From the NCBI GenBank assembly GCA_900540735.1, contig UQHB01000013.1, positions 1 to 63,332 of the forward strand: a DNA stretch of 63,332 nucleotides, in the 5' to 3' direction. This document shows positions 16,373 through 25,163 of this stretch, in pieces. The stretch's first letter is position 1, and each line of letters opens with the position of its first letter. Position numbers and translations under genes: made by a program. The stretch is from an uncultured Megasphaera sp. (GTDB lineage Bacteria; Bacillota; Negativicutes; Veillonellales; Megasphaeraceae). The notes under the pieces were generated by a model that worked only from the letters and a program-made list of their open reading frames with translations, was not told the DNA's origin and ran no database searches.

Positions 16373-17755
16373 TCACTTACTAGTGTACTTTTTTAGCCGC
16401 TGGACCGCATCGAGAGCTAGCGGCGACCGTTCGCATTCGTCTGCTTCCATGGTAATCTGGAAACAAAGAGGGCTGCCCTTCATGTTTTCGGACGCATAAC
16501 TAAGGCCGTTCGTCCGTTCATCGAGGAAGGGCTTGTCGATTTGGTTTGGATCACCAAGAAGAATAATCTTCGTCCCCTTGCCAGCGCGCGTAATGATGCC
16601 TTTTACCTGATTAGGCGTCATATTTTGGGCTTCGTCAATGATGAGGTACGTCTTTTCCAGTGATCTGCCGCGAATGAAATTGAGGGCTTCTGTCTGGATG
16701 AGATGGCGGTCAAAAATTTCTTCGATTTTCCCTTTTAATTCCATTTCGTCTGCATACCGTTCCTCTTCATTGGCATCGATGAGCTGTTCCAAATTATCGA
16801 TAATAGGCCGCATTAAGGGCAAAATCTTTTCTTGTTCATCGCCTGGTAAAAAGCCAATATCCGAATCAAATTGGGCGTTAGGCCGACAAATGAGGATGCG
16901 CCTGTATTCGCCAGTCGGATGATTTAAAATCTTTTCCAGGCCTACAGCGAGAGAATAAAAGGTCTTTGCCGTCCCGGCTTGGCCTTTGACGATAACGAGC
17001 GGTGCAATTTCAGCTGGCTTCATCAACGCTTCTTGCATAAAATATTGGCCTGAATTGCGCGGCTTAATCCCATAAGGCAGGCTGGCAATAAATTCTAAAG
17101 GCACGACCTTATCCTTTTCAATCCGCCCTAAATGCGTCTTATTGCGCGACTGGTCGGCCCGGAGCAAAACAAACTGATTTTCCGTCAGCTCTGGCTTCGT
17201 GCAGTGCCCGTCAACGTCGCATTGATACAAGAGATTGCACGGAATGCCCTCTTCTTTGAAGGCATCGAAAGCCTCTTCCGGGACGTAGCACGTGAGCCGC
17301 CCTGTATACTGCCCTTCTTCAGGAATGACCTGTTCTGTACTAAAATCCTCCGCTTCTACGCCAAGGATTTGGGCCTTGAGACGAAGGACAAAATCTTTCG
17401 TCACCAAAATAGGATGTATGTCCGCGAGAGCCAGGCAAATCTTGAGGATACGATTATCAGCTTTATCGTCAGGCAGGCTGTCCGGAAGTGCTACATTGAC
17501 GCAGTTCGTCTCTACCCGCAAGGTACCGCCGTTATCGAGGGGCACTCCTTCGAGGAGGTTGCCGCGAAGGCGGAGCTTTTCCAGCATCCGTATAGTCCGC
17601 CGGGCATTGAGCCCCCGTTCGCCTTCGGCTTTCTTCAGGCCGTCCAATTCTTCCAGTACGACCAGGGGAAGCACTAAGTGATTTTCTTCAAAACACTCTA
17701 AGGCATACGGTGCCTGAATCAGGATATTCGTATCTATTACGTACGTTTTCGCCAT
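16373..17755 (-). CDS. PhoH family protein with N-terminal PIN domain (PhoH2/YlaK type)
   Basis: A 460-residue fusion of an N-terminal PIN ribonuclease domain (about 1-145; acidic residues in VIDTN and LEELDGLKK) with a C-terminal PhoH P-loop ATPase. The ATPase has VKGQAGTAKT as Walker A and TYLIIDEAQN as Walker B. PhoH2 proteins are linked to RNA unwinding and cleavage; the cellular role in Firmicutes is not settled. A Shine-Dalgarno-like AGGG precedes the ATG. The upstream region has the palindrome AGATATG-C-CATATCT at 17850-17864, a possible operator. Confidence 0.9.
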   Translation of the reverse strand: MAKTYVIDTNILIQAPYALECFEENHLVLPLVVLEELDGLKKAEGERGLNARRTIRMLEKLRLRGNLLEGVPLDNGGTLRVETNCVNVALPDSLPDDKADNRILKICLALADIHPILVTKDFVLRLKAQILGVEAEDFSTEQVIPEEGQYTGRLTCYVPEEAFDAFKEEGIPCNLLYQCDVDGHCTKPELTENQFVLLRADQSRNKTHLGRIEKDKVVPLEFIASLPYGIKPRNSGQYFMQEALMKPAEIAPLVIVKGQAGTAKTFYSLAVGLEKILNHPTGEYRRILICRPNAQFDSDIGFLPGDEQEKILPLMRPIIDNLEQLIDANEEERYADEMELKGKIEEIFDRHLIQTEALNFIRGRSLEKTYLIIDEAQNMTPNQVKGIITRAGKGTKIILLGDPNQIDKPFLDERTNGLSYASENMKGSPLCFQITMEADECERSPLALDAVQRLKKYTSK

Positions 17756-17849
17756 GGAAATCCCTGCCTTTGTTCTGTATTATGTTGTCTAGTTGCATGT
17801 CTAAGCATCTGTATTTCAACATATGTATAGCATACAGACTCACTGTGTA

Positions 17850-17864
17850 AGATATGCCATATCT
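17850..17864. promoter_or_regulatory. 15-bp palindrome upstream of the PhoH gene
   Basis: A perfect dyad, AGATATG-C-CATATCT, lies ~95 bp upstream of the phoH start in a 280-bp gene-free stretch (17756-18035) that otherwise holds only hairpin element copy 2. It could be an operator; no binding protein can be named. Confidence 0.3.
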
Positions 17865-17949
17865 ATGTAAAAAAGATGCAAAAATAACAGAATGTCTTGA
17901 GTACATATGACAAAACAGGATAATTTCTCTACTATAAAAGTAACATAAA

Positions 17950-18016
17950 AAAAGAAGTGTGTACCTTTTAAGCCGCATATCGAAGATCCTAAGGCGTAAA
18001 GGTATACACTTCTTTT
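17950..18016 (+). repeat. Intergenic structured hairpin element, copy 2
   Basis: 16-bp arms (AAAAGAAGTGTGTACC / GGTATACACTTCTTTT) have one non-Watson-Crick position, which would be G-U on the plus-strand RNA. The interior is the same as in copy 1. On the minus strand the element is followed by a T-run, so it may also terminate the small secreted-protein gene ending at 18036. Confidence 0.85.
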
Positions 18017-18035
18017 ACTCTCTCTTACTTGCCGT

Positions 18036-18422
18036 TTAATTATTCTGCGCAGCCTGTACCTTTTGGAGGACATCATTAGCCATGCGCGCCCGTGCTTTGA
18101 TGACATTATTGCCATCTTTGATGGATTCAGGGTAGAAGCTACTCTTGTATTTATTCTTCTTCGTCTTCGTTACCATTTCTTTGAGTTGAATCGTCTGGTC
18201 ATCGACATTATACACGTATGTGCAGTAATCCGTCGTGTCCCCAGCCGTTTCGACAGTTTTAAAGATGAGAATCTGCCGTCCCATATCGTACGAGATTTTT
18301 GCAGAACTCATATCGATAGCCGTAAACTGATTATACTGCCACATATCATCTTTTGCAGCAAAGGCCGTTACGCTAATGGATAAGGCCAAGCCCAACATGA
18401 CCAATATTTTTTTACCTTTCAT
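18036..18422 (-). CDS. Small secreted protein of unknown function
   Basis: About 128 residues if started at the internal ATG at 18422, which places a clean Sec signal peptide (KGKKILVMLGLALSISVTAFA) at the N-terminus with cleavage after AFA. The longer frame from 18458 adds 12 charged or polar residues before the signal and has no Shine-Dalgarno. The mature part is ~105 residues with mixed polar strands and a Lys-rich stretch (KTKKNKYKS). I do not recognise a family. It is monocistronic, between queF and phoH, and its 3' end abuts hairpin element copy 2. Confidence 0.7.
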   Translation of the reverse strand: MKGKKILVMLGLALSISVTAFAAKDDMWQYNQFTAIDMSSAKISYDMGRQILIFKTVETAGDTTDYCTYVYNVDDQTIQLKEMVTKTKKNKYKSSFYPESIKDGNNVIKARARMANDVLQKVQAAQNN

Positions 18423-18475
18423 GGATGTACACCAACCTTTCGTTTTATGTATACTCATTATATCATGAAATATAG

Positions 18476-18511
18476 CAAAAAAGAAGGCAACAACTAACGT
18501 GTTACCTTCTT
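18476..18511 (-). terminator. Intrinsic terminator after queF
   Basis: The inverted repeat AAGAAGGcAACA / TGTTaCCTTCTT, with an A-run on its plus-strand left side, forms a hairpin followed by Us on the minus-strand transcript. Confidence 0.85.
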
Positions 18512-18516
18512 ATAAC

Positions 18517-19011
18517 TTATCTGTTATGAATCGTTTCGGGATACATGTCGTGTTCAGACAACCGCTGCCACGCCACTTGTTCCCACGGCGTGCCCTTCTT
18601 GCCATAATTGCAATACGGGTCGATGCTGATACCGCCGCGGGGCAAAAATTTCCCCCATACTTCGATATATTTCGGGTCCATAGCGGCAATGAGGTCGTCC
18701 ATGATGATATTGACGCAATCTTCATGGAAGTCGCCGTGATTGCGGAAACTAAATAAATAGAGTTTCAAGGACTTACTTTCGACCATACGCTCGCCTGGGA
18801 CGTAGGAAATGTAAATGGTCGCAAAGTCAGGCTGTCCTGTCATAGGGCACAAGCTCGTAAATTCAGGGCAGTTAAATTTGACGAAATAATCGCGGTCTGG
18901 ATGTTTATTGACGAATGTTTCCAGGAGCTTTGGATTGTAATCAAAGGTATACTGCGTCGATTTACTGCCAAGTTCTGTGACGCCTTGTAATTCTTCTTTC
19001 GTACGACTCAT
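18517..19011 (-). CDS. queF: NADPH-dependent 7-cyano-7-deazaguanine reductase QueF
   Basis: 164 residues, the unimodular (Bacillus-type) QueF length. It reduces the nitrile of preQ0 to the aminomethyl group of preQ1 in queuosine biosynthesis. The catalytic Cys lies in FTSLCPMTGQPDFA, the NADPH-binding ESKSLKLYLFSFRNH segment follows, and HEDCVN is present. It starts 3 bp after the queT stop with a good AAGGAG and is controlled with queT by the upstream preQ1 riboswitch. A preQ1-making enzyme under preQ1 feedback is consistent. Confidence 0.97.
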   Translation of the reverse strand: MSRTKEELQGVTELGSKSTQYTFDYNPKLLETFVNKHPDRDYFVKFNCPEFTSLCPMTGQPDFATIYISYVPGERMVESKSLKLYLFSFRNHGDFHEDCVNIIMDDLIAAMDPKYIEVWGKFLPRGGISIDPYCNYGKKGTPWEQVAWQRLSEHDMYPETIHNR

Positions 19012-19013
19012 CG

Positions 19014-19508
19014 TTAGAGACTCTCCTTATGCGTAAGATACACACGGGATAGGGCCTGAATGAGGAAGACACCGCAAATGCCCGGCACGAGCTGGCCTAC
19101 GCCGAGATTGACGACGAGCATGCTGTACGGTAAATGCAGTAAGTAACTAAGCCACGTACTGACCACGAGAGACGGTACGAGCCAAATGGGCAGGACCGTA
19201 AGCCAGACATTCCAGTTATAATTACGGATTTGGACGATGAGCCATGTCGTCGCCATACCGACGAAACAGCCGCCAAACATATCGAGCGGCCCAAGGCCTC
19301 CAAACAAGAAGTTCGCAATCAGATTAGCAATCCCCAAAGGCACTACCAGGAAAGGGTACACGTACGCTAATGCATACATTGCCGTAGCAATGCGGATTTG
19401 ATAGGCTCCAAAGGAAATTCCTTGTGTAATATACAGGACTACAATGTAAATGGCAATGACCATGCTGGCAATCGTCAGCCGCCGGGTGGAACTCATAAAA
19501 TTATACAT
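19014..19508 (-). CDS. queT: QueT-type queuosine precursor transporter
   Basis: A 164-residue membrane protein with about five or six hydrophobic segments and the QueT features RRLTIASMVIAIYIVV, FGAYQIRIATAMYAL and FGGLGPLDMFGGCFVG. QueT is the predicted substrate-specific component of an ECF-type importer of queuosine precursors. AGGAGG lies 8 bp before the ATG. It is first in a two-gene operon with queF, directly behind a preQ1-I riboswitch and terminator, which strongly supports the assignment. Confidence 0.93.
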   Translation of the reverse strand: MYNFMSSTRRLTIASMVIAIYIVVLYITQGISFGAYQIRIATAMYALAYVYPFLVVPLGIANLIANFLFGGLGPLDMFGGCFVGMATTWLIVQIRNYNWNVWLTVLPIWLVPSLVVSTWLSYLLHLPYSMLVVNLGVGQLVPGICGVFLIQALSRVYLTHKESL

Positions 19509-19540
19509 TCGCGCCGCCTCCTTTCTGTGTGTTCACTACT

Positions 19541-19571
19541 AAAAAAAACGGGCTTGCCGAAGCAATCCCGT
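19541..19571 (-). terminator. Expression-platform terminator of the preQ1 riboswitch
   Basis: The hairpin ACGGG.TTGC / GCAA.CCCGT with a TTCG loop is followed by a run of eight U on the minus strand, ~30 bp upstream of queT. It lies directly downstream of the riboswitch aptamer and is the likely ligand-controlled terminator. Confidence 0.85.
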
Positions 19572-19591
19572 CTTGTACTATCGTGTACATT

Positions 19592-19631
19592 TCCTAGTTT
19601 TATTTACCGACAGGATGGATTGCGAACTGTC
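19592..19631 (-). promoter_or_regulatory. preQ1-I riboswitch aptamer
   Basis: On the minus strand a GACAG/CTGTC stem encloses a TTCGCAATCCATC loop. It is followed by an A-rich tail, AAATAAAAC, ending in TAGGA, which can pair with TCC in the loop to form the H-type pseudoknot. The layout closely matches the Thermoanaerobacter preQ1-I aptamer (TCGCA in the loop, AACAAAACAAGG tail). It lies between the lepB stop and queT-queF, the expected genes. Confidence 0.8.
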
Positions 19632-19643
19632 TATATGAACTTG

Positions 19644-20204
19644 TTACCACACCACTTTGCCGAGAATATGGTCGACTGGTACAGGGCCGATGAAACGGCT
19701 GTCACTGCTGTGGTTGCGGTTGTCACCCATGCAGAATACGTATCCTTCCGGAACTTTAATGTCGTCCTTGCGGCTGTATTCCATAGGTTCATTAATATAT
19801 GGTTCATCGAGAGGCTGGCCGTTACGCCAAACTTTCCCGTCATGGAACCCTAAGGTATCACCAGGCCGGCCAATGACACGTTTTACCCAGACATTTTTCG
19901 TTTGCAAATTAGGATTGAAAAAAGCTAAGTAATTCGTCATCGGTTCAGCTACATCGTCTTTCCAAGTCCGCGGATATTTGACGCGGCTGTCAAGGATAAC
20001 AATATCTCCGTAATTAGGGACTTCTTTCATGACATGACTCCACTTGGAGACGACTAAGTATTCGCCGTTATGCAGTGTCGGCACCATCGATTCGCCGGAC
20101 ACGCGCGTTGGCTGAATGAAGAGAATATGAATGACCATGGCAATGGCCAAAGCAATAATGATGGAATAAATCCATTCGAAGATTTCACGAAAAAATGCAG
20201 CCAC
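19644..20204 (-). CDS. lepB: Signal peptidase I
   Basis: 186 residues from a GTG at 20204, chosen because AAGGAGGGG lies 8 bp upstream. The longer frame to 20261 begins upstream of that Shine-Dalgarno. An N-terminal membrane anchor precedes the catalytic Ser motif SGESMVPTL. The general-base Lys lies in VWVKRVIGRPGD, and the C-terminal GDNRNHSSDSR box is present. It removes signal peptides from Sec/Tat-exported proteins on the outer face of the cytoplasmic membrane. The gene follows the ABC-transporter operon by ~60 bp. Confidence 0.95.
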   Translation of the reverse strand: MAAFFREIFEWIYSIIIALAIAMVIHILFIQPTRVSGESMVPTLHNGEYLVVSKWSHVMKEVPNYGDIVILDSRVKYPRTWKDDVAEPMTNYLAFFNPNLQTKNVWVKRVIGRPGDTLGFHDGKVWRNGQPLDEPYINEPMEYSRKDDIKVPEGYVFCMGDNRNHSSDSRFIGPVPVDHILGKVVW

Positions 20205-20267
20205 TATAGGACCCCTCCTTACGTACTTCCTTATTGTAACAAAGAGAAGTCGTAAAAGCAAGGCATT

Positions 20268-21023
20268 TTACACGACAGATGCGACGAGTTCGCGCGTGTA
20301 CGGAGCCTGAGGACAGGCGAGAATATCGGCCGTCTTCCCTTCTTCGACGATGCGCCCGTCGTGCATGACTAAGAGGCGGTCACAAAAGCCTTTGGCTAAG
20401 GCAATATTGTGGGTAATGAAGAGAAAAGCCATGTGTTCTTCTGCTTTTAGTTGCTGTAATAGCGTCATAATCTGGGCCTGCAAGGTCACGTCGAGAGAGC
20501 TCGTCGCTTCGTCGCAAATGAGCAGCTGCGGCTGTACGGCTAAGGCTCTGGCAATGGACGCGCGCTGGCATTGGCCACCGCTCACTTCACTTGGGTATTT
20601 CGATGCAAAGACCGGTTCTAAGCCGCATTGCCGCAAGAGGGCTCCTACTTTTTCATTGCATGTATCCGGTGTGAGCCCTTGGTTTCGGAGGCTTTCGCCA
20701 ATACCTTCGCCTAAGGTCCGCCGTGGGTCGAAAGTCGTCTGCGGCGTTTGAAAGACCATTTGTAAATTTTCATAGACTTTCCGCAACCGTTTCCCTTTAG
20801 CTGACGTAATGTCTTCACCTAAGAAGGAAATAGTACCGCTCGTCGCTTCACTGAGGCGGCTCACGATTTTAGCAATCGTACTTTTCCCGGCACCGGACGC
20901 ACCAATAATGCCGACTGCTTCGCCAGGATATACGGCAAAGGATATGTCTTGCAAAATGGCTGTGTCCCCTTGGGGAAAAGGAATGATTTTTGCTACATCT
21001 TGTACTTCTAATACGGGATTCAT
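20268..21023 (-). CDS. ABC transporter ATP-binding protein, nickel/oligopeptide type (NikE/DppF-like)
   Basis: A 251-residue ATPase with GASGAGKST (Walker A), VSGGQCQRASIARAL (signature) and LLICDEATSSLD (Walker B). It pairs with the adjacent second ATPase as the heterodimeric motor of a peptide/nickel importer. The family's C-terminal extension found in OppD/F proteins is short here. It is the last gene of the seven-gene operon and starts 9 bp after its partner, behind AGGAGG. Confidence 0.92.
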   Translation of the reverse strand: MNPVLEVQDVAKIIPFPQGDTAILQDISFAVYPGEAVGIIGASGAGKSTIAKIVSRLSEATSGTISFLGEDITSAKGKRLRKVYENLQMVFQTPQTTFDPRRTLGEGIGESLRNQGLTPDTCNEKVGALLRQCGLEPVFASKYPSEVSGGQCQRASIARALAVQPQLLICDEATSSLDVTLQAQIMTLLQQLKAEEHMAFLFITHNIALAKGFCDRLLVMHDGRIVEEGKTADILACPQAPYTRELVASVV

Positions 21024-21032
21024 AGGTACCTC

Positions 21033-21800
21033 CTAAAGGATAGGCGTAGCTGCCAGCAAGGCTTTCGTATAAGCCTGCTGTGGTGCTGTCAGAATGTCTT
21101 TTGCCTGGCCTTGCTCGACGAGGCGGCCGTCTTTGATAACGACCACATCCGTGGCAATGTGTTTGACGACATTCATGTCGTGCGTGACCACGAGCAGCGT
21201 CGTCCCGGCTTCTTGCTGCAGGGCATTTAACTCTCGTAAGACTTGCTTTTGCGTCTGCACGTCTAAGGCACTGGTCGGTTCATCGGCTAAGATAATATCG
21301 GGCTCTAAGAGCATGGCCATGGCAATGCCTACGCGCTGATTCATACCGCCCGATAATTGAAAGGCATAAGACTGTAAAATGCGCTCACCATCAGTAAAGC
21401 CTAAGGCGTGCAGGAGAGGCTCCATGCGTCCTAACACGTCGGCCTTAACCCCATGGGCACGCCCTATTTCGACGCACTGGTCGCCAATGGTACGGATAGG
21501 ACAAAGGGATGCGCCTGTGTCCTGCCAAATCATGGCTATGTTCGCCCCATAGAGCTGCTGCTGTGTCGCTTTATTTATATCGGGCAAGTTATACTGCTTA
21601 TACCAAATGTCGCCGCGCGAGACGAGGCCCCGCGGCCCTAAAAGATTCATGGCCCCTTTGAGGAGCGTCGTCTTACCACTACCGGACTCGCCGACAAGGC
21701 AGACCACGTGCCCTTTCGGCACGGCAAAAGACACGTCATGGACCACGTCGTGGCCGTCATAAGAAATGGTCACGTGGTCATAGGTCAACATCGATTCCAT
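21033..21800 (-). CDS. ABC transporter ATP-binding protein, nickel/oligopeptide type (NikD/DppD-like)
   Basis: A 255-residue ATPase with GESGSGKTT (Walker A), LSGGMNQRVGIAMAM (signature) and IILADEPTSALD (Walker B). It is the partner of the next ATPase in the operon. Only 3 bp separate it from the substrate-binding protein stop, and no strong Shine-Dalgarno is seen, so translation is probably coupled. Confidence 0.92.
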   Translation of the reverse strand: MESMLTYDHVTISYDGHDVVHDVSFAVPKGHVVCLVGESGSGKTTLLKGAMNLLGPRGLVSRGDIWYKQYNLPDINKATQQQLYGANIAMIWQDTGASLCPIRTIGDQCVEIGRAHGVKADVLGRMEPLLHALGFTDGERILQSYAFQLSGGMNQRVGIAMAMLLEPDIILADEPTSALDVQTQKQVLRELNALQQEAGTTLLVVTHDMNVVKHIATDVVVIKDGRLVEQGQAKDILTAPQQAYTKALLAATPIL

Positions 21801-21803
21801 AGG

Positions 21804-23351
21804 CTACTCTTTATCCAAATCGGCCGTAATTTCGTAGAAATCGCACGGATGTGCTACGAGGCCTTTGATGTTTTTCTTGGCAATCATGCTCATCTTCAGA
21901 TGCGACGCAAAGACGTAAGCGTTGTCATCGAGGATAGTCTGGCTCATTTGCACGGCTAAATCACTACGCTGTTTCGTGTCGAAGGTCTGGGCCATTTGTG
22001 CCGCCAATCCTTCGAGCTTGTCACTATGGTAGTGCCCTACATTGGAGTCTGACGAATCGAGGGTGCAATAGGTAAAGAAGTATTCTGAGTCCCCTGTCGG
22101 TGCTGTGACCATAGCACTGGCGTAGACATCCCACGCACTCGGGTCTTTGCGAATACTGTTGTGGTCGGCTGTGCTGTTGATTTGTACGTCCATGCCAATT
22201 TGTTTCAGCGTACTTTGAGCCGATTCAGCTAGGAGCGGCAATTCTTGGCGGCTCGGATAAGTGAGCCAGCGAATGATTAGTTTTTGGCCGTTCTTTTCGC
22301 GGATGCCGTCGCCGTCTGTGTCTTTCCAGCCTGCGTCTTCGAGGACTTTCTTCGCCCCTTCTGGGTCATAGTGTTCTGTATGGACAGCATTGCCGCCAAA
22401 GGAGAACGTATCTGGGAAAACGCCTACGGCCGGATAGCCGTTGCCGTTTAACAAGGTCTTCACAAAGCCTTCTTTATCGATGCCCATGGCAATGGCCTTG
22501 CGTACAGCCGGGTCTTGGGTGACAGGACTCTGGAAATTCATCCACCCAAAGAAGGCGCGGCTCGTGGGAGCACTGCTAATGGTGTAGTTGTCATTCTGGA
22601 AGAGATTGTAGCTTGCATAAGGCAGGCCGTAGGCTCCGTCGATTTCACCGGATTGGAGAGCCATCGTGAGCGTGTCGCCGTCCGTAATGGTCCGCACCGT
22701 AATCTTATCGAGCTTCGGCATGCCGTTCCAATAGTGTTCATTTTTCACGAGGTTAATATGATTGCCTGAGACGAGTTCAACCGCCTTATACGGGCCCGTA
22801 CCGACGACCATCCCTTCTGGCGTAACCCCTGCTTGCATGTCGATGATGCAGCCGTACGGGTCGGATAAGTAGTTCGGCAAGGTCGGCACAGGCTTATCCG
22901 TGTGAATCGTCAGGACTAAGCCGTCTGCGTCGATGCTGGCAATATGAAGGTCTCCAGCAGCCCGTTTGTGTTTAGCCACCAAGTCTTCTAAGCATTCTTT
23001 GACGGCCTTAGCATCGACTTTCCGGCCATTAGAGAAGGTAACATTATCATTGAGCGTGATTTTCCACGTCAAGGGGTCGATATTTTCGGCACTTTTTGCA
23101 ATCCACGGCTGAATTTCCATTTTATCCGAGTATTTAAAGAGCGTTTCCCCTATGCCGTAGCGAATGGCTGCCCAGCCGCTGTTGTCGTTATGAGGATTAA
23201 TATCTGGTTCATTATTTTCCGCATTAAAAGTCGTATCACCAAGGACGAAAGTTTTCCCTCCACTCGTCTGGGTCGTCGTACTACTGCCGCAACCAGCTAT
23301 GACGACAGCTAAACAGACAGCCAATGCCGTCTGTATCCATTTCCATTTCAT
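21804..23351 (-). CDS. ABC transporter substrate-binding lipoprotein, nickel/peptide family (SBP_bac_5)
   Basis: A 515-residue lipoprotein: signal peptide with lipobox VIAGC at about residue 21. The body matches the SBP_bac_5 family, with ETLFKYSD near the N-terminus, DPLTWKITLNDNVTFSNG and TGPYKAV. It captures the substrate outside the inner membrane for the two permeases encoded just upstream. Sequence alone does not tell nickel or metallophore from oligopeptide. The accompanying methyltransferase and MATE exporter make a secreted small-molecule chelate worth considering. Confidence 0.9.
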   Translation of the reverse strand: MKWKWIQTALAVCLAVVIAGCGSSTTTQTSGGKTFVLGDTTFNAENNEPDINPHNDNSGWAAIRYGIGETLFKYSDKMEIQPWIAKSAENIDPLTWKITLNDNVTFSNGRKVDAKAVKECLEDLVAKHKRAAGDLHIASIDADGLVLTIHTDKPVPTLPNYLSDPYGCIIDMQAGVTPEGMVVGTGPYKAVELVSGNHINLVKNEHYWNGMPKLDKITVRTITDGDTLTMALQSGEIDGAYGLPYASYNLFQNDNYTISSAPTSRAFFGWMNFQSPVTQDPAVRKAIAMGIDKEGFVKTLLNGNGYPAVGVFPDTFSFGGNAVHTEHYDPEGAKKVLEDAGWKDTDGDGIREKNGQKLIIRWLTYPSRQELPLLAESAQSTLKQIGMDVQINSTADHNSIRKDPSAWDVYASAMVTAPTGDSEYFFTYCTLDSSDSNVGHYHSDKLEGLAAQMAQTFDTKQRSDLAVQMSQTILDDNAYVFASHLKMSMIAKKNIKGLVAHPCDFYEITADLDKE

Positions 23352-23364
23352 CTGTTTTCCTCCT

Positions 23365-24219
23365 CTACGTGCGTTTTGAATCTAAATAATCGCGCAGTGT
23401 ATCGCCTAGTAAATTAAAGAGAACTACTGTTATAAAAATCGCACCGCCTGGCCCTAAGACGACCCACGGATGAGTCTGGAGCATACTCCGGCCGACGCTC
23501 ATCATACTGCCCCATTCGGCAACAGGCGGTTTGGCACCGAGGCCTAAAAAGGAGAGCCCAGCAATTTCCATCATCATCGTACCAATGTCGAGGACAGCAG
23601 TGACGACAATAGGGCCCATCATATTGGGCAAAATGTGGCGGTACATGATTTGCCACGGAGAACTGCCAGCCATTTGGGCGGCGAAAATAAAGTTTTCTTG
23701 CCGTAGTGACAAGGTCAGGCTTCTGGCAATGCGCGCGTATTTAGGCCAGCCAATAGCCGCTAAGGCAAGGACGGCATTTTGCACGCCTCCTTGTAAGACC
23801 GCTGCAATGGCCATGGCAAAGACCAGTCCCGGAAAGGCCAAACAGAGGTCGGCCAAGCGCATGAGGCCGTCTTCTACTTTGCCCCCTACATAAGCACAAC
23901 AGACACCGATGAGAGAGCCAACACTCGCCATGATGGCCACTAAGAGAAGAGTTGCAAAAATGCTCACTTGACCGCCTACGAGGACACGAGAAAACATATC
24001 ACGCCCATAGCGATCCGTCCCTAGCCAGTGGACACTACTCGGTGCCTGCAAAGCCGACTGCAAGTCTTGGGCGTTCGGGTCATACGGCGAAAGCCAGTGC
24101 GCACCGAGTACGCAGACGAGCAAGACGACGACAGCTGTTGTAAAAACATAGAGCTTTTCTTTCGTATAGTCTTTTTGCCACGTCTGGTGCCGGACGGTAA
24201 TTCTCTTTTCCGTCGTCAT
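23365..24219 (-). CDS. ABC transporter permease (NikC/DppC-like)
   Basis: A 284-residue inner-membrane permease. An N-terminal cytoplasmic stretch and one helix precede the binding-protein-dependent transport domain, and WLGTDRYGRDMFSRV is the typical DppC/OppC motif. The EAA-like loop is near LSFLGLGAKPPVAEWG. Its start overlaps the upstream permease stop by 4 bp. Confidence 0.93.
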   Translation of the reverse strand: MTTEKRITVRHQTWQKDYTKEKLYVFTTAVVVLLVCVLGAHWLSPYDPNAQDLQSALQAPSSVHWLGTDRYGRDMFSRVLVGGQVSIFATLLLVAIMASVGSLIGVCCAYVGGKVEDGLMRLADLCLAFPGLVFAMAIAAVLQGGVQNAVLALAAIGWPKYARIARSLTLSLRQENFIFAAQMAGSSPWQIMYRHILPNMMGPIVVTAVLDIGTMMMEIAGLSFLGLGAKPPVAEWGSMMSVGRSMLQTHPWVVLGPGGAIFITVVLFNLLGDTLRDYLDSKRT

Positions 24220-25163
24220 GGCTTCTTCCCTCCTTGTAGGCGAATCCGCGGGTCTAAGAGACGATACGAAATGTCAGCCAATAAATTAATACACACATAA
24301 ATAATAGCCATCCAGACCACATACGCTTGTATCATAGGATAATCACGCGTCGTAATAGCATCGACGGCTAGTTTTCCAACGCCATCCCACATAAAAATCG
24401 ATTCAATAATGGCAGTCCCACCGAGGAGGCTCCCCATGGAAAGGGCTAAGAGCGTCAAAATCGTGACCAGCGAAGCCCGGAGGACACTGCGCCACAAAGT
24501 CCACGAAAAGGGAATCCCTCGCGACATAGCTCCGGCTACGTAAGACTTTTGCAGTTCATCTAGGACTGTGGCCCGAACTTGGCGCAAATATTTTGCGGAC
24601 ATAGCAATGGCTAAGGTACACGTCGGCAAGGCCGCACTTTGCACTGTAATACCTTGGGAAATAACCGGAAAGAGGCCGAAACGAATGGAAAGAAAATATA
24701 ATAAAACCAAAGCCGTAAAGAAATTGGGCATACTGTTGCCGCAAAAACTACAAAAGCGAATGACGTAATCGACAGGCTTATTCTGATAGACTGCCGCCGC
24801 AATGCCTAAGGGAATGGAAATGACAATGGTCATGACCAAAGACGAGACCGTCAAGAGCAACGTCGCCGGTAGTTTACTCATAAAGGTCGTAAAAATAGGC
24901 TGACCGGAAACAAAACTCGTGCCCATGTTGCCTGTCAGGAGCTGGCCGAGCCAAGTCACGTACTGCGTCACAAAAGGCTGGTCTAAGCCAAGGCGCGCCC
25001 GTTCTGCATCGATAACGGCCTGAGAGACGACCATCCCAGCTTGATCATATTTTTGTAAGACTGCATCACTCCCAGCCAGGCGCATGAGCGCAAAAGATAA
25101 GAGCGTAATGCCCAGGAGCATAGGCAATAATTGCAGTATTCGTTTAATAATGTATCCTTTCAT
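24216..25163 (-). CDS. ABC transporter permease (NikB/DppB-like)
   Basis: A 315-residue permease with the N-terminal signature YIIKRILQLLPMLLGI and six predicted helices. ARLGLDQPFVTQYVTWLG is the conserved periplasmic stretch of the family. Its start overlaps the MATE stop by 4 bp and its stop overlaps the next permease start by 4 bp. Confidence 0.93.
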   Translation of the reverse strand: MKGYIIKRILQLLPMLLGITLLSFALMRLAGSDAVLQKYDQAGMVVSQAVIDAERARLGLDQPFVTQYVTWLGQLLTGNMGTSFVSGQPIFTTFMSKLPATLLLTVSSLVMTIVISIPLGIAAAVYQNKPVDYVIRFCSFCGNSMPNFFTALVLLYFLSIRFGLFPVISQGITVQSAALPTCTLAIAMSAKYLRQVRATVLDELQKSYVAGAMSRGIPFSWTLWRSVLRASLVTILTLLALSMGSLLGGTAIIESIFMWDGVGKLAVDAITTRDYPMIQAYVVWMAIIYVCINLLADISYRLLDPRIRLQGGKKP

